Below, piece after piece: positions 1-12,099 of a DNA stretch of 64,000 bases; the stretch's first letter is position 1, and every line of letters begins with the position of its first letter. This stretch comes from Hofstenia miamia (Eukaryota > Xenacoelomorpha > Acoela > Hofsteniidae): contig CABFPE010000210.1 of NCBI GenBank assembly GCA_900660155.1, positions 1,090,148-1,154,147 on the forward strand, written 5' to 3'. The position numbers and the translations under genes were made by a program. Under the pieces are notes generated by a model. That model was not told the DNA's origin. It made no database searches and saw only the letters and a program-made list of their open reading frames with translations.

Positions 1-282
1 TTCAGAAAATGTACGAAGTGCTAAGCTCACATTTTGTCTCTCAGTAAATGTTGGCAACACAGGAGAGTAATTCAATTGCGACATATTTAAAAAAATTGTC
101 TCAGAATTAAACAAATGAATTGGAATGATATTTACTTGTTAAATTCTGAGAAAATTTTTGCATCCTTGTACAATTTTTCCCAGGCAATCAATAATTAAGC
201 TTACCGGACTTTTCAGTGAACCAATGGGATCTTTTTTGCTTGCCCTCACATTATTTTTATAGATCATGGAATGTTTGCATTG

Positions 283-655
283 AAAACATATATTTAGGCA
301 TAACCCTATCCTTAACCCTACCCCTAACCCCAACCTTAACCTAGTCCATCTATTTTCTTTGTCAGTAAGCCTCAGAGTCATTTGATGTCCATTTCTACAA
401 ATTTGATGTCACTAGTCTAATTGACAGCGAATTAGAATCCGATGTCTATTTGTGATGTCATACTCTTGGCGCGTATCTCATATCTTCGAACTTTGTCGTA
501 TAGTCAATGGCAAGGAAAATGCTTTCAGTTTTGGCAGCAACGATCAAATTATACACGGAAACAGAATTTGTAGAAATGGACATCAAATGACTCTGAGTCT
601 TACTGACAAAGAAAATAGATGGGGTAGGCTAGGGTTATGCCTAAATATATGTTTC
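283..655. repeat. Inverted repeat with telomere-like units
   Basis: Bases 283-401 and the reverse complement of 563-655 match over about 90 bases, with a spacer of about 160 bases. Both arms share the stretch around a TTTGTCAGTAAG word and a following ATTTGATGTCC word. The left arm also carries about 25-30 extra bases of degenerate CCCTAA/CCCCTAA units (about 304-345), which resemble the TTAGGG telomere repeat; the right arm has only two units. The structure could be a foldback element or a tail-to-tail pair of a short repeat. The 80- and 97-codon open frames here are just the two arms read in opposite directions. Confidence 0.6.
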
Positions 656-757
656 AATCAGACTTGTCAACGAGCCGAGCTTGAGCACAGTTTTGATATA
701 AAACGAGCCCAAAACGAGCCTATTTTAGGCAAAGCAAGTTTATAGTTCTGCTTGTTA

Positions 758-758
758 N
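758..758. other. Single-N contig junction
   Basis: One undetermined base sits exactly where a sequence shared with 12,406-13,128 begins. It is probably a scaffolding join at a repeat. Confidence 0.6.
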
Positions 759-1450
759 TTATTCTTGTGTAATTAAATTTCGCATTAATTTTCTTTATTC
801 TTAGATTTAGCAGTTGTTGGGGCTCTTAAATATATGGCAACTTCCAATGTATTGGTTCTTTATCATTAGATTGATCTTGGTTACATATTACTTCAGGTTT
901 CTTTGTTAGCAGTTGATCAACATACATCTTAATTTATCGATGTGGATAGCCATTGTTTTCCAAAATTTCATATAATTCAGATATTGATTAGATTAAATTC
1001 TGGTAATTTGAAGAAATTTTGATTATACGATTAAGTAAGCATTCGATGGTCTTAATTTTATACTTTGAATCACAATATGAATGAAATGGAATGTAAAGAT
1101 TGGTATTTGGTATTTTAGTTTCTTAGGAATGGTTATTGTACGTTATTGCAACATCCAGAAAATTTAATTTATTGTTCACCGGGTATTCAATTGCAAATTG
1201 TAACTCTTTTAAGCAATTATTCATAAAGTTCTTAAAATTTTCGACATCATCTTAGTTTTCGAATATAGTAAAAATGTCATCAACATATCTATGATATGCA
1301 ATGGGCTTTGTGATTTTTAAGACATAAATATTCTTTTCGATGATAATAAATAAAATTTAACATAATATGGAATGGAAATAAGCCTATCAGTGCCCGACGC
1401 AATCGATTGTAATTGTGCACACCAGATTCCCGTGTGTAGCACCTGTATCC
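759..1450 (-). pseudogene. Penelope-like element RT fragment, copy 1
   Basis: Read on the minus strand, this encodes a decayed C-terminal RT segment typical of Penelope-like elements: a YHRYVDDIF catalytic motif (about 1,275-1,300), a LNFLDV motif, and then a HSYCDSKYKIKTIECLLNR-type segment. In-frame stops follow IFEN and interrupt the frame further on, so it is dead. The segment is nearly identical to 12,406-13,128, apart from a 31-bp tandem duplication present only in the latter. The copy starts at a single-N junction, so its upstream end is uncertain. The last 70 bases (1,381-1,450) are GC-richer and could be a different sequence joined to the element. Confidence 0.75.
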
Positions 1451-2929
1451 GCACATCATTAATGGAAATATTAACTATAGATATTTTGCAGTTGCAGATA
1501 TGAGCTTTAATATAACAGGCAGACAGCCTTAGTAAAATTGGGTTACATGCACAGTACTAGTTTATAATCATTAATACATTTGTTGTTGAAATTGAACCAA
1601 CCGGTATACGGGCGGTACGCGTATGGCTTCTCCGGTTACTGGTACCTATGAAACTTACGGACGTGTACGGGTATCAGAAATACCCTACCCACACAGCACT
1701 GATATATTACAACTCGTATGAAGACAATGAAAGAGCATCAAAGATGAGGGAATTTTGGAATGGAATTCGGGATTGAGTTCCTGAAATGCTCCAAATTGAA
1801 GATATTAATGTACTAGTAAATGGTTTTGGATGCAGTCAAGTTTGCTAATTTTTAATTTTTATTTTAAAAATGCGAAAAAATTGTTTCCCAGGTCTTAAAA
1901 AAATCAATGTTGTGAATTCAATAGAATTACGGTAATATAGTTTTTGTATGTATTTTGCGAATTAGGTCCGATTTGTAACTTCAGGTTATATCACTCTATC
2001 ACATCAGGGGTTCATAAACATCCGAAATTTTTGTTATAGTTCGTTTTAGATACTCGTTATAAAATTTTTTAATTGCATGTGCAAGAACTTGTCAGTACTT
2101 TCAGATGTAAAACACTGGGATATATTGTAATATTTTTTCATATTTTTTATGAAGCATGTGACTACCATTGACAATTATAATTTTACTGAAGATTTTGACG
2201 CGTACGAAATTGAATATGACTGTGGTTTATTTCAAATATTAATAAATTGTTTGATTTTGATACTCATCAAAAATTGAAATATTTTATGTATAATTGTTTG
2301 TGATAACAAAGTCTGTGGTTAAACTTAAAACAACTCAAGCATTTTTACAATATGTGATGACTTCTATAAAAAAATTTTTTAACACCTATAACTAATTAAA
2401 TAATAAAGTATCCCAAATCTGAGAATACCACTAGATAGATATTAGTTCTCTTTAATTTTCATTCCTAATTCGCGCGTCTGTGCGCGTGAACCCGTCTATT
2501 CACGACGTTGCGTTTATGAGTTATGGGAGACTGAACCATCGCAGACGGTAAAAAATAAAGACTTTACGTGATATATATATATAGCCTTTATATTGTAAAG
2601 TCAAGATTATAGTGTCTATTACATATCTCAGAATCATCAAATAGTTATGGAAACCAATTCAAGCACATAGCGGATTCTACTTAGGGTTCAAAGCGAATTA
2701 GATTTAGCTGACCCGCCCTTGGATCGATCGTTTAGAAGCCAATGGGAGCCTAACCATACTTTCTGCAATGTAGCAGGATCGTTTATTAATTGTTAGTGTA
2801 ATATAACTGTTCATTATTTCTCTAGCGCACACAATAATTGTTTTCCATTAAAACAAAAATATAAATTACATAGTTATAATCTAAGAGGTAATATACAATA
2901 TAAATAAATATAGGAAGTTTTAAATTTGG
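1451..2929. other. AT-rich stretch without recognised gene
   Basis: No coding signal was seen. A GC-richer patch at 1,595-1,690 repeats GGTAC/GGGTA words, and another at 2,470-2,560 is rich in CGCG. Both may be ends of unrecognised DNA elements. Bases 2,340-2,450 resemble 15,035-15,130 weakly. Confidence 0.4.
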
Positions 2930-3095
2930 AAAATAAAAGAGTAGCATTATTATGAGAAAGTTAATGGAAATATTGAAAGTTGGCCATTAAGGAAGAACAT
3001 TGGTGACAGGTTAAATCACACTCTGCATCCAATTAAGTAGCTAGAGTACACGATCGACAATGTTGATAATAGATGTTTCTCTCTAAAAACTATGA
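2930..3095 (+). repeat. Dispersed non-coding repeat, copy 1
   Basis: This stretch matches the reverse complement of 19,675-19,835 at high identity, including the word around CACGATCGACAATGTTG. No open frame runs through it, so it is an unclassified interspersed repeat of about 165 bp. It shows no obvious terminal inverted repeats. Confidence 0.65.
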
Positions 3096-3553
3096 GAATC
3101 TCCAAATACATTGAAGTTTTAAAATATAATTTTCACAATTAATTGTTTATAAACATGCATGTAAATGGAGGTTTCTATTTCACATTATACTTTTTGTGCA
3201 TCCAAGTAGAAGTTTTTTTTATTTTCTATATATATATATACATAAATGAACAGTGTATCAAAAAATGTTATCATGTAGATTAATCAATATATTTAATTTA
3301 TTGTGTCCTTGATTCCTAGAAACGATATAAGTAGGGCATTTATCAAAACATTTCAAAAATTTTTTAATTTTGTACATTCAACATTCCTAAAAATTGTAAA
3401 CGAATTATTTACGCATTATCAAAAACCTTTATGTTTTATCATAAGAAATGTTATAAATAATTCTCATGAATTTGAATTGGATCTAACGAGGTTTTAAGCA
3501 GTCCCCTGCTTCTGATTCATCACAATTTGTGTTCAAAACTATTTACACTCAAA

Positions 3554-3561
<8 letters not shown>

Positions 3562-3590
<29 letters not shown>

Positions 3591-3806
3591 TAGGAAGCAT
3601 TTACAATTTAAGATTATAGTATAACAGAAAATCAAAAATCGTTCTCTTTACTGATCAAAATGTACCATAGANNNNNNNNNNNNNNNNNNNNNNNNNNNNN
3701 NNNNNNNNNATATATATATATATATAGGAAGCATTTACAATTTAAGATTATAGTATAACAGAAAATCAAAAATCGTTCTCTTTACTGATCAAAATGTACC
3801 ATAGAT
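3562..3806. other. Assembly gap with duplicated flanks in (TA)n
   Basis: A (TA)n run at about 3,562-3,587 is followed by an 83-bp sequence (3,589-3,671), 38 Ns (3,672-3,709), a second (TA)n run and the same 83-bp sequence again (3,725-3,806). Exact repetition on both sides of a gap inside a microsatellite suggests overlapping contig ends placed in tandem rather than a real duplication. Confidence 0.75.
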
Positions 3807-5949
3807 TTTGCCTAGAGAAATTTAGTACCTGAATCTGAGTTTTCTAATAACACTAATCTTATCGGATTCTGATCCGATAAAATTTTAAACTACTTTACAT
3901 GTACACTATGCATTCTAGTCTCAGAAAAATCTTATAAGAATCTATTTTATATTCTTGTTATCGCAAATTTCGGCAAACGGATACATCCCTTTTGCATTAA
4001 AACACATTTCTTGTTCCCATTACGTATGAATTATATAGATTTTCATTCTTATTTTGTATGCATGTACATTTAAGAACTATCAATAATAAAAACTTGTATG
4101 CGTTCCATTTCCCAGATGGGTTTTGATACAAATTCGCTCAAACTAATGAATTAAGTTGAGGTAATAATAATCTTGAATAATTTGTATTAATGTTTCAGCT
4201 ATTATGGCCTTTAGGTAGCGGAAGTATTTGTCCACATGGATCTTTCTGGGTTAACAATAAGATTGCCAGGTTATTTGCAAAAAATTTAGTCAATAAAAAG
4301 TTTTCCAAAACATTACTGTATTTCATGTGAACACATTTCATAACGTTATAGTGAAATTTCGAGCATTACGCAAATGAGGACGAGAACATTTTTAGAAATC
4401 ATCCAATGAATGAGCTGTACATCTATTGACGAAGGATTTTGTAAAAATAATTATTGAACTCCATATACGTGGGATTTTTGGGATCGTACATTCTCTGAAT
4501 TCCATTTTGAAATTTAAATACAATTGCGTATTAATTGAACTTAGAAATGCATTGCTAGCAAGTGATTTATTTCCTATTAATATTATAACACCAAGAACGA
4601 CTAGAATGTAGTAGTCTGTGGTAACACTGAATTCTTTTCAAATACATTGTTAACATAAAAGTAATGTATGCAATTACAAATCAATTACTTTGATATGGTA
4701 CTATATACGCTTTACAATTGCAAAAAAGTGTAGTATAGGACTTCGGAAGGTTTCATTAAATAGGATTTAAATTCATAAAGGCCCTTTATGTATTTAATGC
4801 ATAAGGAAAACGCATTGGAGGTTAGAATTAACTAAGAGCATATGTAATTGAACGTATAGGAATAATTATATGTAAATCTGCATTTATCCTATTAAATTTC
4901 CATCGCCGGTTCAAAATAAGTTCAAAACTAATTAATACGGTTGCACTGACGTTTGTGATTGTTCTAAGTTTAGCACTTTTTCATTTGAACTGTAAACAAA
5001 GCCTTGAATGCAATACAAAAATCAGGGGGAATTAGAATCAAACAAAGCAAATTCATATCAATAGTTCCGAAATAATACAATATATTATCAACCGGTGTTT
5101 TTGGCGGTTTATGGCCGAATAAATAAATGAAGACGCGGACGGATTGAACTTTGAAATGGATCGCTTACTTTAAAAATCTTTTTTGTCAGTGTTATCCAAC
5201 GATTCGCAAGATAATTATTTGCATTAAGTTCGACCTTGATACAGAAAAAATTCAAATTCACTATTTTGAAAATTGCTTCAAAACATAGAGTCGATGAAAT
5301 ACAAGGTATTTAACTTTAATGACTGTTCTGCGACAGGCAGGCTAATGTAAATCAATTGAATTGAATAATTTTCCTTTAAGAACTGAACAATTTTTCGTAA
5401 CCCAACTCCTATGATAATGTAGTCTCCAAATAAAACATGAACAATTGCATCGTAATAAAGGTTTACCTAGAAACAGATATTTTCAAAAATCAGAAACAAA
5501 ATCTACTTATACCTTTAACATATATTTATATAGTTGCAAAAATCGTAATATATTATTTATGTTCATATGCGAAAACATAACAAAAAATCTCACACTCACA
5601 GATATATTGTTTTAAGAAAAATTATGTTTAAGTAATATCCCCTTTACAAACACGAAAATTATTAACGAGAAAACTATGTTTTGACATTGTGATATGTCTA
5701 GGGCAGAGTTGGATTTTAGTTGGGCTGGGCTTGGACTCAATGCCTTAATTGGTATTTGAAATACAAGATAAAAAAAATTTACTTGAAAAATTAATCTTTG
5801 CAAATAATAAAAAAATTTAGTAATTATTATGGAAAAACTTCAAATACTACAAAGAAGTGTTTGCACCCAGTGACCACTCAATGTAATAAGATACGAATAG
5901 CTTTATTAGTTCGGCCAATACATATACATTACTAAATTGGATAATTTAT
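3807..5949. other. AT-rich intergenic sequence
   Basis: Only short chance open frames were seen, and no transposon motif was recognised. A small palindrome around 3,857-3,885 contains ATCGGAT / GATCCGAT words. Confidence 0.4.
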
Positions 5950-6069
5950 CACAGATAGATTCACGACGGTTGAATATGGAATCTGCACCAAAATATGCCA
6001 GTGTGGTAGCACAATTCGAAAAGCTCGTTTCTGCACATTTTCTATATTGGACGATTGCATACTTGTAAG

Positions 6070-7340
6070 CTAATGATGCCACAATGGGGCGCAGTACTCG
6101 AGAATCGGCCGGATAGTAGAGGCGAAAAAAGTAAATGAATCACGAGGTGAGAGTCCGTTATGAATGCTCAAACGTAAGAAATGTAGTCTCTTGAAAGCTT
6201 TCTTTATAATGTAGTTGGTATTGCAGTTCCACTTCAAATTTGATTGAAGTTCAACGCCCAGCAGTTTGACGGAATTAGTACGTTCAATATGATCGCCTAG
6301 CATAAGATTGTTTGGCAACGAATGACCATGGAGAAAAGATACAATAAGTTCCTTGCATTTTTTGGGGTTCAGTTTCATGTTGTTTTGCAGGCACCACATC
6401 CAGTGCTGTCTCTGCGTATCGTTTCCCACACCGTTGTATCATCAATGTACTGCAGTCGGTTACAGTGAGATCTAAGAAGGCCATCAGCGAATAGAATAAA
6501 TAGGTATGGTCCCAATTTTGTCTCTTGAGGGACTCCTGCATTGATGATGTTCCACTCGGAGACGACATTGGGAATGATTACTCTCTGTTTCCGGGCAGTT
6601 AGAAAGGAGATAATCCAATTTAGTGTATAGCTATTGACGTCAATATCTAAAAGTCGTTGTTTAAGCAAACGGTGGCTGATCATATCGAAAGCCTTTGAGA
6701 AGTGGAATAAGAGGACCCTAGAAAAGGTACCCTCATTTTCTAGCTGGTGTAATAATTGATGTGTAAGATCAAGTAAGGCCATAACCGTCGAGCGACCACG
6801 TACTGCACCATACTGTCTCGGATCAAGAGATAGGGTAATTTTAGAGATCAATTCTTTATTTAATATAATGTCTTCCATTATTTTGGAAATTGAATTAGTA
6901 ATGGAAATGGGTCGAATATCAGTAATCGGATCAACTACGGGCTTTTTCTTTTCGATACAGATGACATTTGCAGAAGTAAAAGGCGAGCAGTTTGCAACTC
7001 TGAAAGATATGTTAATTAATTGTGATACTGGATAGGCTAACTCGTGAGCAAAATCTTTAAAAATCCAGTTTGGAAGCGTTGTACCGTTACTGTCAGGTCC
7101 GCTAGATTTATTGCATTTAAGATTGCTGAAGTATTGGTAAACTTCAAGTTCTTCAACTTGGATAGGTACGTCATCCTGCCTGAAGGGAATTCGGTCACTT
7201 TCATTTAATTTGGGATAGTTGGAAGTAATAGATGTTAGTTGCTGATTGATGAAATTGGCAAGTTCCTCGGGATTGTACTTTTGTAGCGGCTTGCCCAAAG
7301 AGAGACTGTTATTACCAAAATTAAGACAACCGGGGGGCAT
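6070..7340 (-). pseudogene. CR1-like LINE reverse transcriptase
   Basis: RT for target-primed reverse transcription. Motifs in order: NKSSGPDSNG, then SANVICIEKKKP, DIRPISITNSISKIME, YGAVRGRSTVMALLDLTHQL, motif A FHFSKAFDMISH, VPQETKLGPYLFILF, and the catalytic QYIDDTTVWE. The frame then shifts near 6,430 into a second frame (6,429-6,070) with LNPKKCKELIVSF, SVKLLGVELQSNLKW and the C-terminal ASTIRPILEYCAPLWHH. Motif A has His where the catalytic Asp is expected, so the enzyme would be dead even without the frameshift. Confidence 0.85.
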
Positions 7341-7354
7341 TTTTTAAGGTTTTC

Positions 7355-7900
7355 CATCATTTTCTTGGATTAGTGCTCTTAATCGAATTAAGTTTGTCAG
7401 TGTAATATTTCTGCTTCCTTGCTTTGATAATCCTTGCAGGCTTGTTATGGATTATTTTGAATTTATCCGCCTGTTCATGTCGTAACGCCGCTGTTCTTGA
7501 CTTGATTAAATTCATTGCTTCGGAATTTTTAAGTTTGTAGTGGAAAACACGATTCTATATTTATGAACAAAAACCTACCGAAGGCAGTCCAGGAAGATAT
7601 AAATCATTACTGTCTACCATTGAATTCCAATCCGCGTTAACTAGTTTCCTGCCAAAAATAATTTTGTGTATATAATGACTCCGTCACCTTTAGAATCTTC
7701 ACTAGATTTTGTCCGCTCGTTCCTTTCTATACAATAACCTAGAATATTAACAACGTTGTCTGAAATTTGGTAAAAGAGATGAGTTTCGGTAAGAAGGATC
7801 AGGTTAGGATAATTGTTAGAGCGTATTAAATTATAGAGTTCATCGCTTTTATACCTGAGAGATTGTACGTTGCTAAGGATAATGCTAGGTAAAAAGGTAG
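7355..7900 (-). pseudogene. LINE AP-endonuclease remnant and linker
   Basis: The start of an exonuclease-endonuclease-phosphatase domain is visible (IILSNVQSLRYKSDEL, then LILLTETHLF and GYCIERNERT). It then breaks off. The rest of the catalytic domain, including the SDH end, is missing. The linker to RT is retained (AALRHEQADKF, then KARKQKYYTDKLNSIK). This is an internal deletion of roughly 150 residues, which would abolish target nicking. Confidence 0.65.
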
Positions 7901-7931
7901 AACATGTAGACTTGCGCAGTTTGTTTGGTCG

Positions 7932-8757
7932 TCAGTTGGACATATAGACTTTATTTCCATCAATGTATAGAATGTTGTCACGAATTTTCATTCTTGATCT
8001 TTCACTACCTGAGTCTATAAATTCACGTCGTTTTTGTAGAAGCAGTGATTCCTTCTCCCTATCAGCTTTCGATAAGTCTGGCGACAGGTAAATCTTTTGA
8101 GGATAGTTTTTAAAAAGCTTGGCTTTGGATAAAATTTTTCTTTTATCCCATATATTCTTCAGAGTGATGAGGAACGTTCGTGGCTGAGAACGTTTCGCGT
8201 CATATTTGCCTAGGCGTCGTATCACTGATTTGCACTTCGTTTTCATTTATGAAAGTCAACATTTCTGATACTGCTTTAGCTTCTTTATCCAGTCTTTCAT
8301 TTTGGTTGCGCTTGTTTATTTCAGCTATACCATTAATGTGAATGTTAAGCTTATAGTCATCCAGAGAAAATCGCTGAGATAGAGATGGTGAAACTGTTTC
8401 TTTGGAAGGTTGCTGTGGAAATCGAGCATCAACTTTCTTCAAAATATCATTACACATATCAGATACCTTCGACAATGTTCTTTCTTTGTCGTGGGAAACT
8501 GAACCTTTCGCTATGTTACACAAAAGTATGTCTCTCTTTCCGCCATTTACGCAGGAGTTACAGAATACCAGGATATTAGCGCTAACCTGCTTCAGTGCAT
8601 CAATTATTTCTTGGGGAAATCCGGTGAATTTGCGTGTCCAGTGCATCTTGCACGAACAAGTTGAACAAAAGAATATGTCATCTTTTTCTTTAAACATAGC
8701 AGTGTTTCCAGTTCTCACAGAAAAGCCTAGTTTGATTAAACGTCCGGAGTTAAACAA
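7932..8757 (-). pseudogene. CR1-like LINE ORF1 protein with Cys-rich finger
   Basis: ORF1 proteins of this kind bind the element's RNA. Two overlapping frames (8,757-8,200 and 8,246-7,932) together make about 275 residues. The N-terminal part has a PHD-like Cys cluster (FFCSTCSCKMHW, then CNSC about 30 residues later). A middle part (NIHINGI followed by a Lys/Glu-rich helix) leads to EVQISD. A C-terminal basic domain begins RRLGKYDAK and includes IYLSPDLSKADREKE, a common signature of CR1/L2 ORF1. The frame changes near 8,225, between EVQISD and RRLGKYD, so the protein is broken. Confidence 0.75.
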
Positions 8758-8759
8758 AA

Positions 8760-9749
8760 ATCTACTGTTCTCGACAAATTTTATGTGGGAGGTACTAGAA
8801 AAGACATAGGTCTAAAAAAATCCGTCCAAATCCAATTCTTGCCAAATATTGTGGAATTACTTCCTAATAACATGTATATAGGTCTTTATTGAGTCCCTTA
8901 TTAAGAGTAATTTGCATGGAAAGAATCTTCTAATGTTTGATGTAAGATTTTTATAAACAGTTTATCTTTAACTAATTTTAAATTCTGTCATATAATTAAA
9001 AATGTTTTAGTGTCAGACAAATCACTCATATCCTGTGCAGAAAGCATTAATAATTCCTGGAATTGCGTTAATAAATATTGATTTTTGTTTTTAATTTATA
9101 AAGACTTTGTGCCCGTTCTTTTAGAATTTTAAACAAATCAATCATTCGGCATTGTAGGGAATATTCCCATTCCCTCCGAAATACAATTTTGTTTTCCATA
9201 ATTTATTGATGAAATTGGTTTTTTAAAGGTAAAGCCGCCATGCATTAACAAAATAAGCTGCTATTCCAATAATGGGAAATAAATTAGACAAAATTACAAA
9301 GTGGAAACAACATATTTTTCATTAAGCTATTTGCAAACTATAGGCAGAGTGATGACATCAATAATAATGGACTCAAATATTTTGCAAAAGAATTGTTCCA
9401 ATTTAATGAGTATTCCAATTAATCAAAGACCCAGTGACATAAATTACAATTTGCAAATTTGGACAGCGAAACATAAAATACGAAATGCTTTCTCTTTAAA
9501 TTAAATATGGACAATCCATGAAAATAGAAATTAATATTAAGAATATAAGCTTGCCAAATATCTCCGCATACACTTGTGCTTTGAACAAACAACCTCTCCT
9601 ATTGTTAGTCACACCACAATTTCAAAAAAAAATATGACAAAATAGTTAAAAATAGTTACAAATGCTACTAAAATTAGTTAGTACCATTTTGGTATGTTAT
9701 GTTTTGGTTAAAACCTTTGTAATTATTATTGCACATTTATAGCACAAAC
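8760..9749. other. AT-rich intergenic sequence
   Basis: No gene or element was recognised. A 67-codon open frame at 9,301-9,504 has no supporting feature. Confidence 0.4.
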
Positions 9750-9989
9750 CAGTGGCGTACTAAAGGGGGGATATGGTGGAATGTACCCCGTCAGATTTTC
9801 AGGACTGTATAAATCCAAAAATTTTCGGGGTAAAAATGAAAAATTTAAAATATAAGGTCGTGAAATGCATTTTTAAGGTCTTTTTTCACAGTATTTTTAA
9901 AAATTTTCGCGTGGCTGTGGCTCACTCTTCGTCATGACTAAGATGTACCCCTCCCCACCCCTTTCAGAAAATGTTGCGTAAGCTCCTGG
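9750..9989. mobile_element. hAT-type MITE, about 240 bp
   Basis: The left end begins CAGTGGCGTAC and the right end, reverse-complemented, reads CCAGGAGCTTACGC, so the termini are imperfect inverted repeats with G-runs behind them. Flanks GCACAAAC (9,742-9,749) and GCACACAC (9,990-9,997) differ at one of eight bases, the 8-bp TSD expected of hAT elements. No coding capacity. Confidence 0.6.
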
Positions 9990-9997
9990 GCACACAC

Positions 9998-11290
9998 TAT
10001 TAGTGCTGTCGAAATAAATGTAGTCCATGTTAAAATGATTAAAATAGATTTAGAAACTTGATATAAGCATAAAGACTTCCCATGTTAACCAACTACTGAT
10101 GGGCCACTACCGAGTTACTGTCAAAAAGTGTTAAAGTGATGATGCATTTATTTTCTAGAACAGCATATTAATTAGCGAAAAATGTGAAAGCGAATGCGAT
10201 GATAAGCGAATTTTCTATTAAAATAATCGCAAAATTAATCGCTATCTTTAAAATGGGTTGAGCCTAGAATATTTCGGCTGGGATTGGTTAGCGGGAATGC
10301 TCATGATGAGATTGATTGGAGAAACAACATGTCAGAAAATGTTTTTACCAATTCTTGCATAGAGTAGGTCCTGTATTATCAAAGATTATGATGATAGCCT
10401 CTCTACGTGACTGTTATATACTAAGCACACATTTCTCAAGTGCCATAAGCGATAATCACAAAAGCAAAAGCGACGATAAGCCATCATTACTAAACGATCA
10501 ATTGATGTCCAAGTATATTATTTTACATATTTTTCATTATTCAATATCTTGAACATTATTGTTGAAGATGTGAACTACTATTTTTCGGCATATTATTTGC
10601 ATTGTTGAATATTCATAAACAAGTCTAATAATGTAGGATAGGAACAATTAAAATTGCTTACGAGGTTCAGAATTATTTTATAATTTAAAACGAAATTAAA
10701 ATATCGAAATAGAGTCTTAGTAGTTCAAAATCTAATGGTTTTTTTTTGGGATTAATTTTAAGCTGCAACAATAATTTTGAATACAATATTTTGGTATTTC
10801 AATTCATGTATATGATTTTTCGAAATTAGAAATTTTCAGAATTTATTTTGAAAGTGTTTTAGAACAACCATAATGATCAAATGTAGCAATATTAACAGAA
10901 TTTTATGACGGAACTTACTGCTACTGATACTACTTCCTACTTGTAGAAAGCTAATATCTACCAATACTGCGAATTCTCAATATTGAATAGCTACGTGAGT
11001 TTAACATTGTGCTAAAATTTAAAGGAATATTAAGAACAATTTTCAATTTTTTCCAAGCAATTCAGAATTATTTAGATTAATGTGGTCCTTACATCAACAT
11101 AGTGATAGTCTCGTATCAGATCAGAGTAATCAAATTTCTTTTTGAGTGGTGTTTATTTTGAAATTTTAAAAAAACACATTTTGCAATTAACATATTTATG
11201 CAGCCAGAATTAAAATATTATTGAATATGAAAATCTCAAATCGATTGTATTTTGAGCAGTTTACAAATACAACAAATTGCAAAAAAACGA
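9998..11290. other. AT-rich sequence downstream of a possible exon
   Basis: No convincing exon or element was recognised. Later exons of the gene starting at 11,613 (-) could lie here but none could be supported. Confidence 0.35.
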
Positions 11291-11359
11291 GTTCAAAAAA
11301 TATTTTTTGTTTCTGGATATAGGGGATTTTCATTTAATTTAAGTAATGGAATTTCTAAC

Positions 11360-11613
11360 CTGCACTTTGTCATGTTTTCGTTGTAATTTCCAAAAGCAGG
11401 TGCATGAGAGAAAGAAATGATCGCAACAGCAACCACAGTAATTACGATGCCGCAAGCCATGGCGATAGCGCAGCTGATCATTAAAGGTAAAGAAGAGGCG
11501 CTATTGGGTCCCTGAATGGCTTCGTCCAGACTCACTGCGTCAAACGGCCCTTTTATAGTGACCATTCCGTCGTCAATAGTACGGACATACGATCCTCTAC
11601 GTTGCATATCCAT
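11360..11613 (-). CDS. Probable first exon, single-pass membrane protein
   Basis: An ATG at 11,611-11,613 opens a frame of about 85 codons running to a good splice donor (CAG|GTTAGA) at 11,360/11,359; reading on past it gives low-complexity intron-like sequence. The product begins MDMQRRGSYVRTIDDG, has about 43 mostly polar residues, then a clear membrane segment (SLPLMISCAIAMACGIVITV and about ten more hydrophobic residues), then NYNENMTKC. There is no N-terminal signal, so the N terminus is probably cytosolic with the bulk of the protein in later exons. Base composition and CpG content are higher than in the surroundings, as expected for a selected exon. The family is not recognised. Confidence 0.5.
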
Positions 11614-11928
11614 TACTTAAATCAATTAGATATCAAGCGAAACTTAAGTATTCGATTGCTGAGGGGAAACAAAAGATACAAAAGCGTTGTTACTCATTAT
11701 CTGGCTGAACCATCTATTAAAATATCGTAATTGGATTTCGAACGGTTTTCTGAAATTAACTAACGCATAATAATGAAAAGCAATCGTTTTTCACGCGCAA
11801 TTCTCATTGGTTTAGCTTTCCAGCGGTAGACATTGGAAAAATGCAACATTTATTTTTTAATTTTTGATGCCACTCTAATTAGGCTTATTATCTTTGAGAG
11901 CCGATTGATTTGTACTTGAATCTACATG

Positions 11929-11930
<2 letters not shown>

Positions 11931-11964
<34 letters not shown>
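11931..11964. repeat. (TA)n microsatellite
   Basis: A pure TA dinucleotide run of about 34 bases. Similar runs occur at about 13,130-13,155, 18,655-18,680, 22,653-22,668, 25,921-25,950, 26,105-26,130, 61,921-61,946 and 63,967-64,000. Confidence 0.95.
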
Positions 11965-11967
<3 letters not shown>

Positions 11968-12099
11968 GCGACCGGTTTCGATTTAAAATCATCGTGAATA
12001 CAAATTTTGTTTTAATATAATTCACAATTCACTACATTTAATTCTGTTAAATATGCATACACTAAAAGATATTAAATATGTTGGTCGTTCTTTGTTTAT

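Larger units (their letters stand above)
5950..8757 (-). mobile_element. CR1-like non-LTR retrotransposon, degenerate
   Basis: On the minus strand the order is ORF1 (8,757-7,932), a short AP-endonuclease start (about 7,890-7,700), an endonuclease-RT linker (about 7,520-7,360), RT (7,340-about 6,430) and a post-RT C-terminal region (6,429-about 5,950). This is the standard order of CR1-clade LINEs. The copy is longer than most in the window but has frameshifts in ORF1 and RT, an internal loss in the endonuclease, and a mutated RT motif A. Neither a 5' UTR nor a tail was identified. Confidence 0.85.

Noticed and set aside
139-745. Open frames of 80 and 97 codons with similar LTDKENRW segments
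   Set aside because: They are the two arms of an inverted repeat read in opposite directions, with no coding features.
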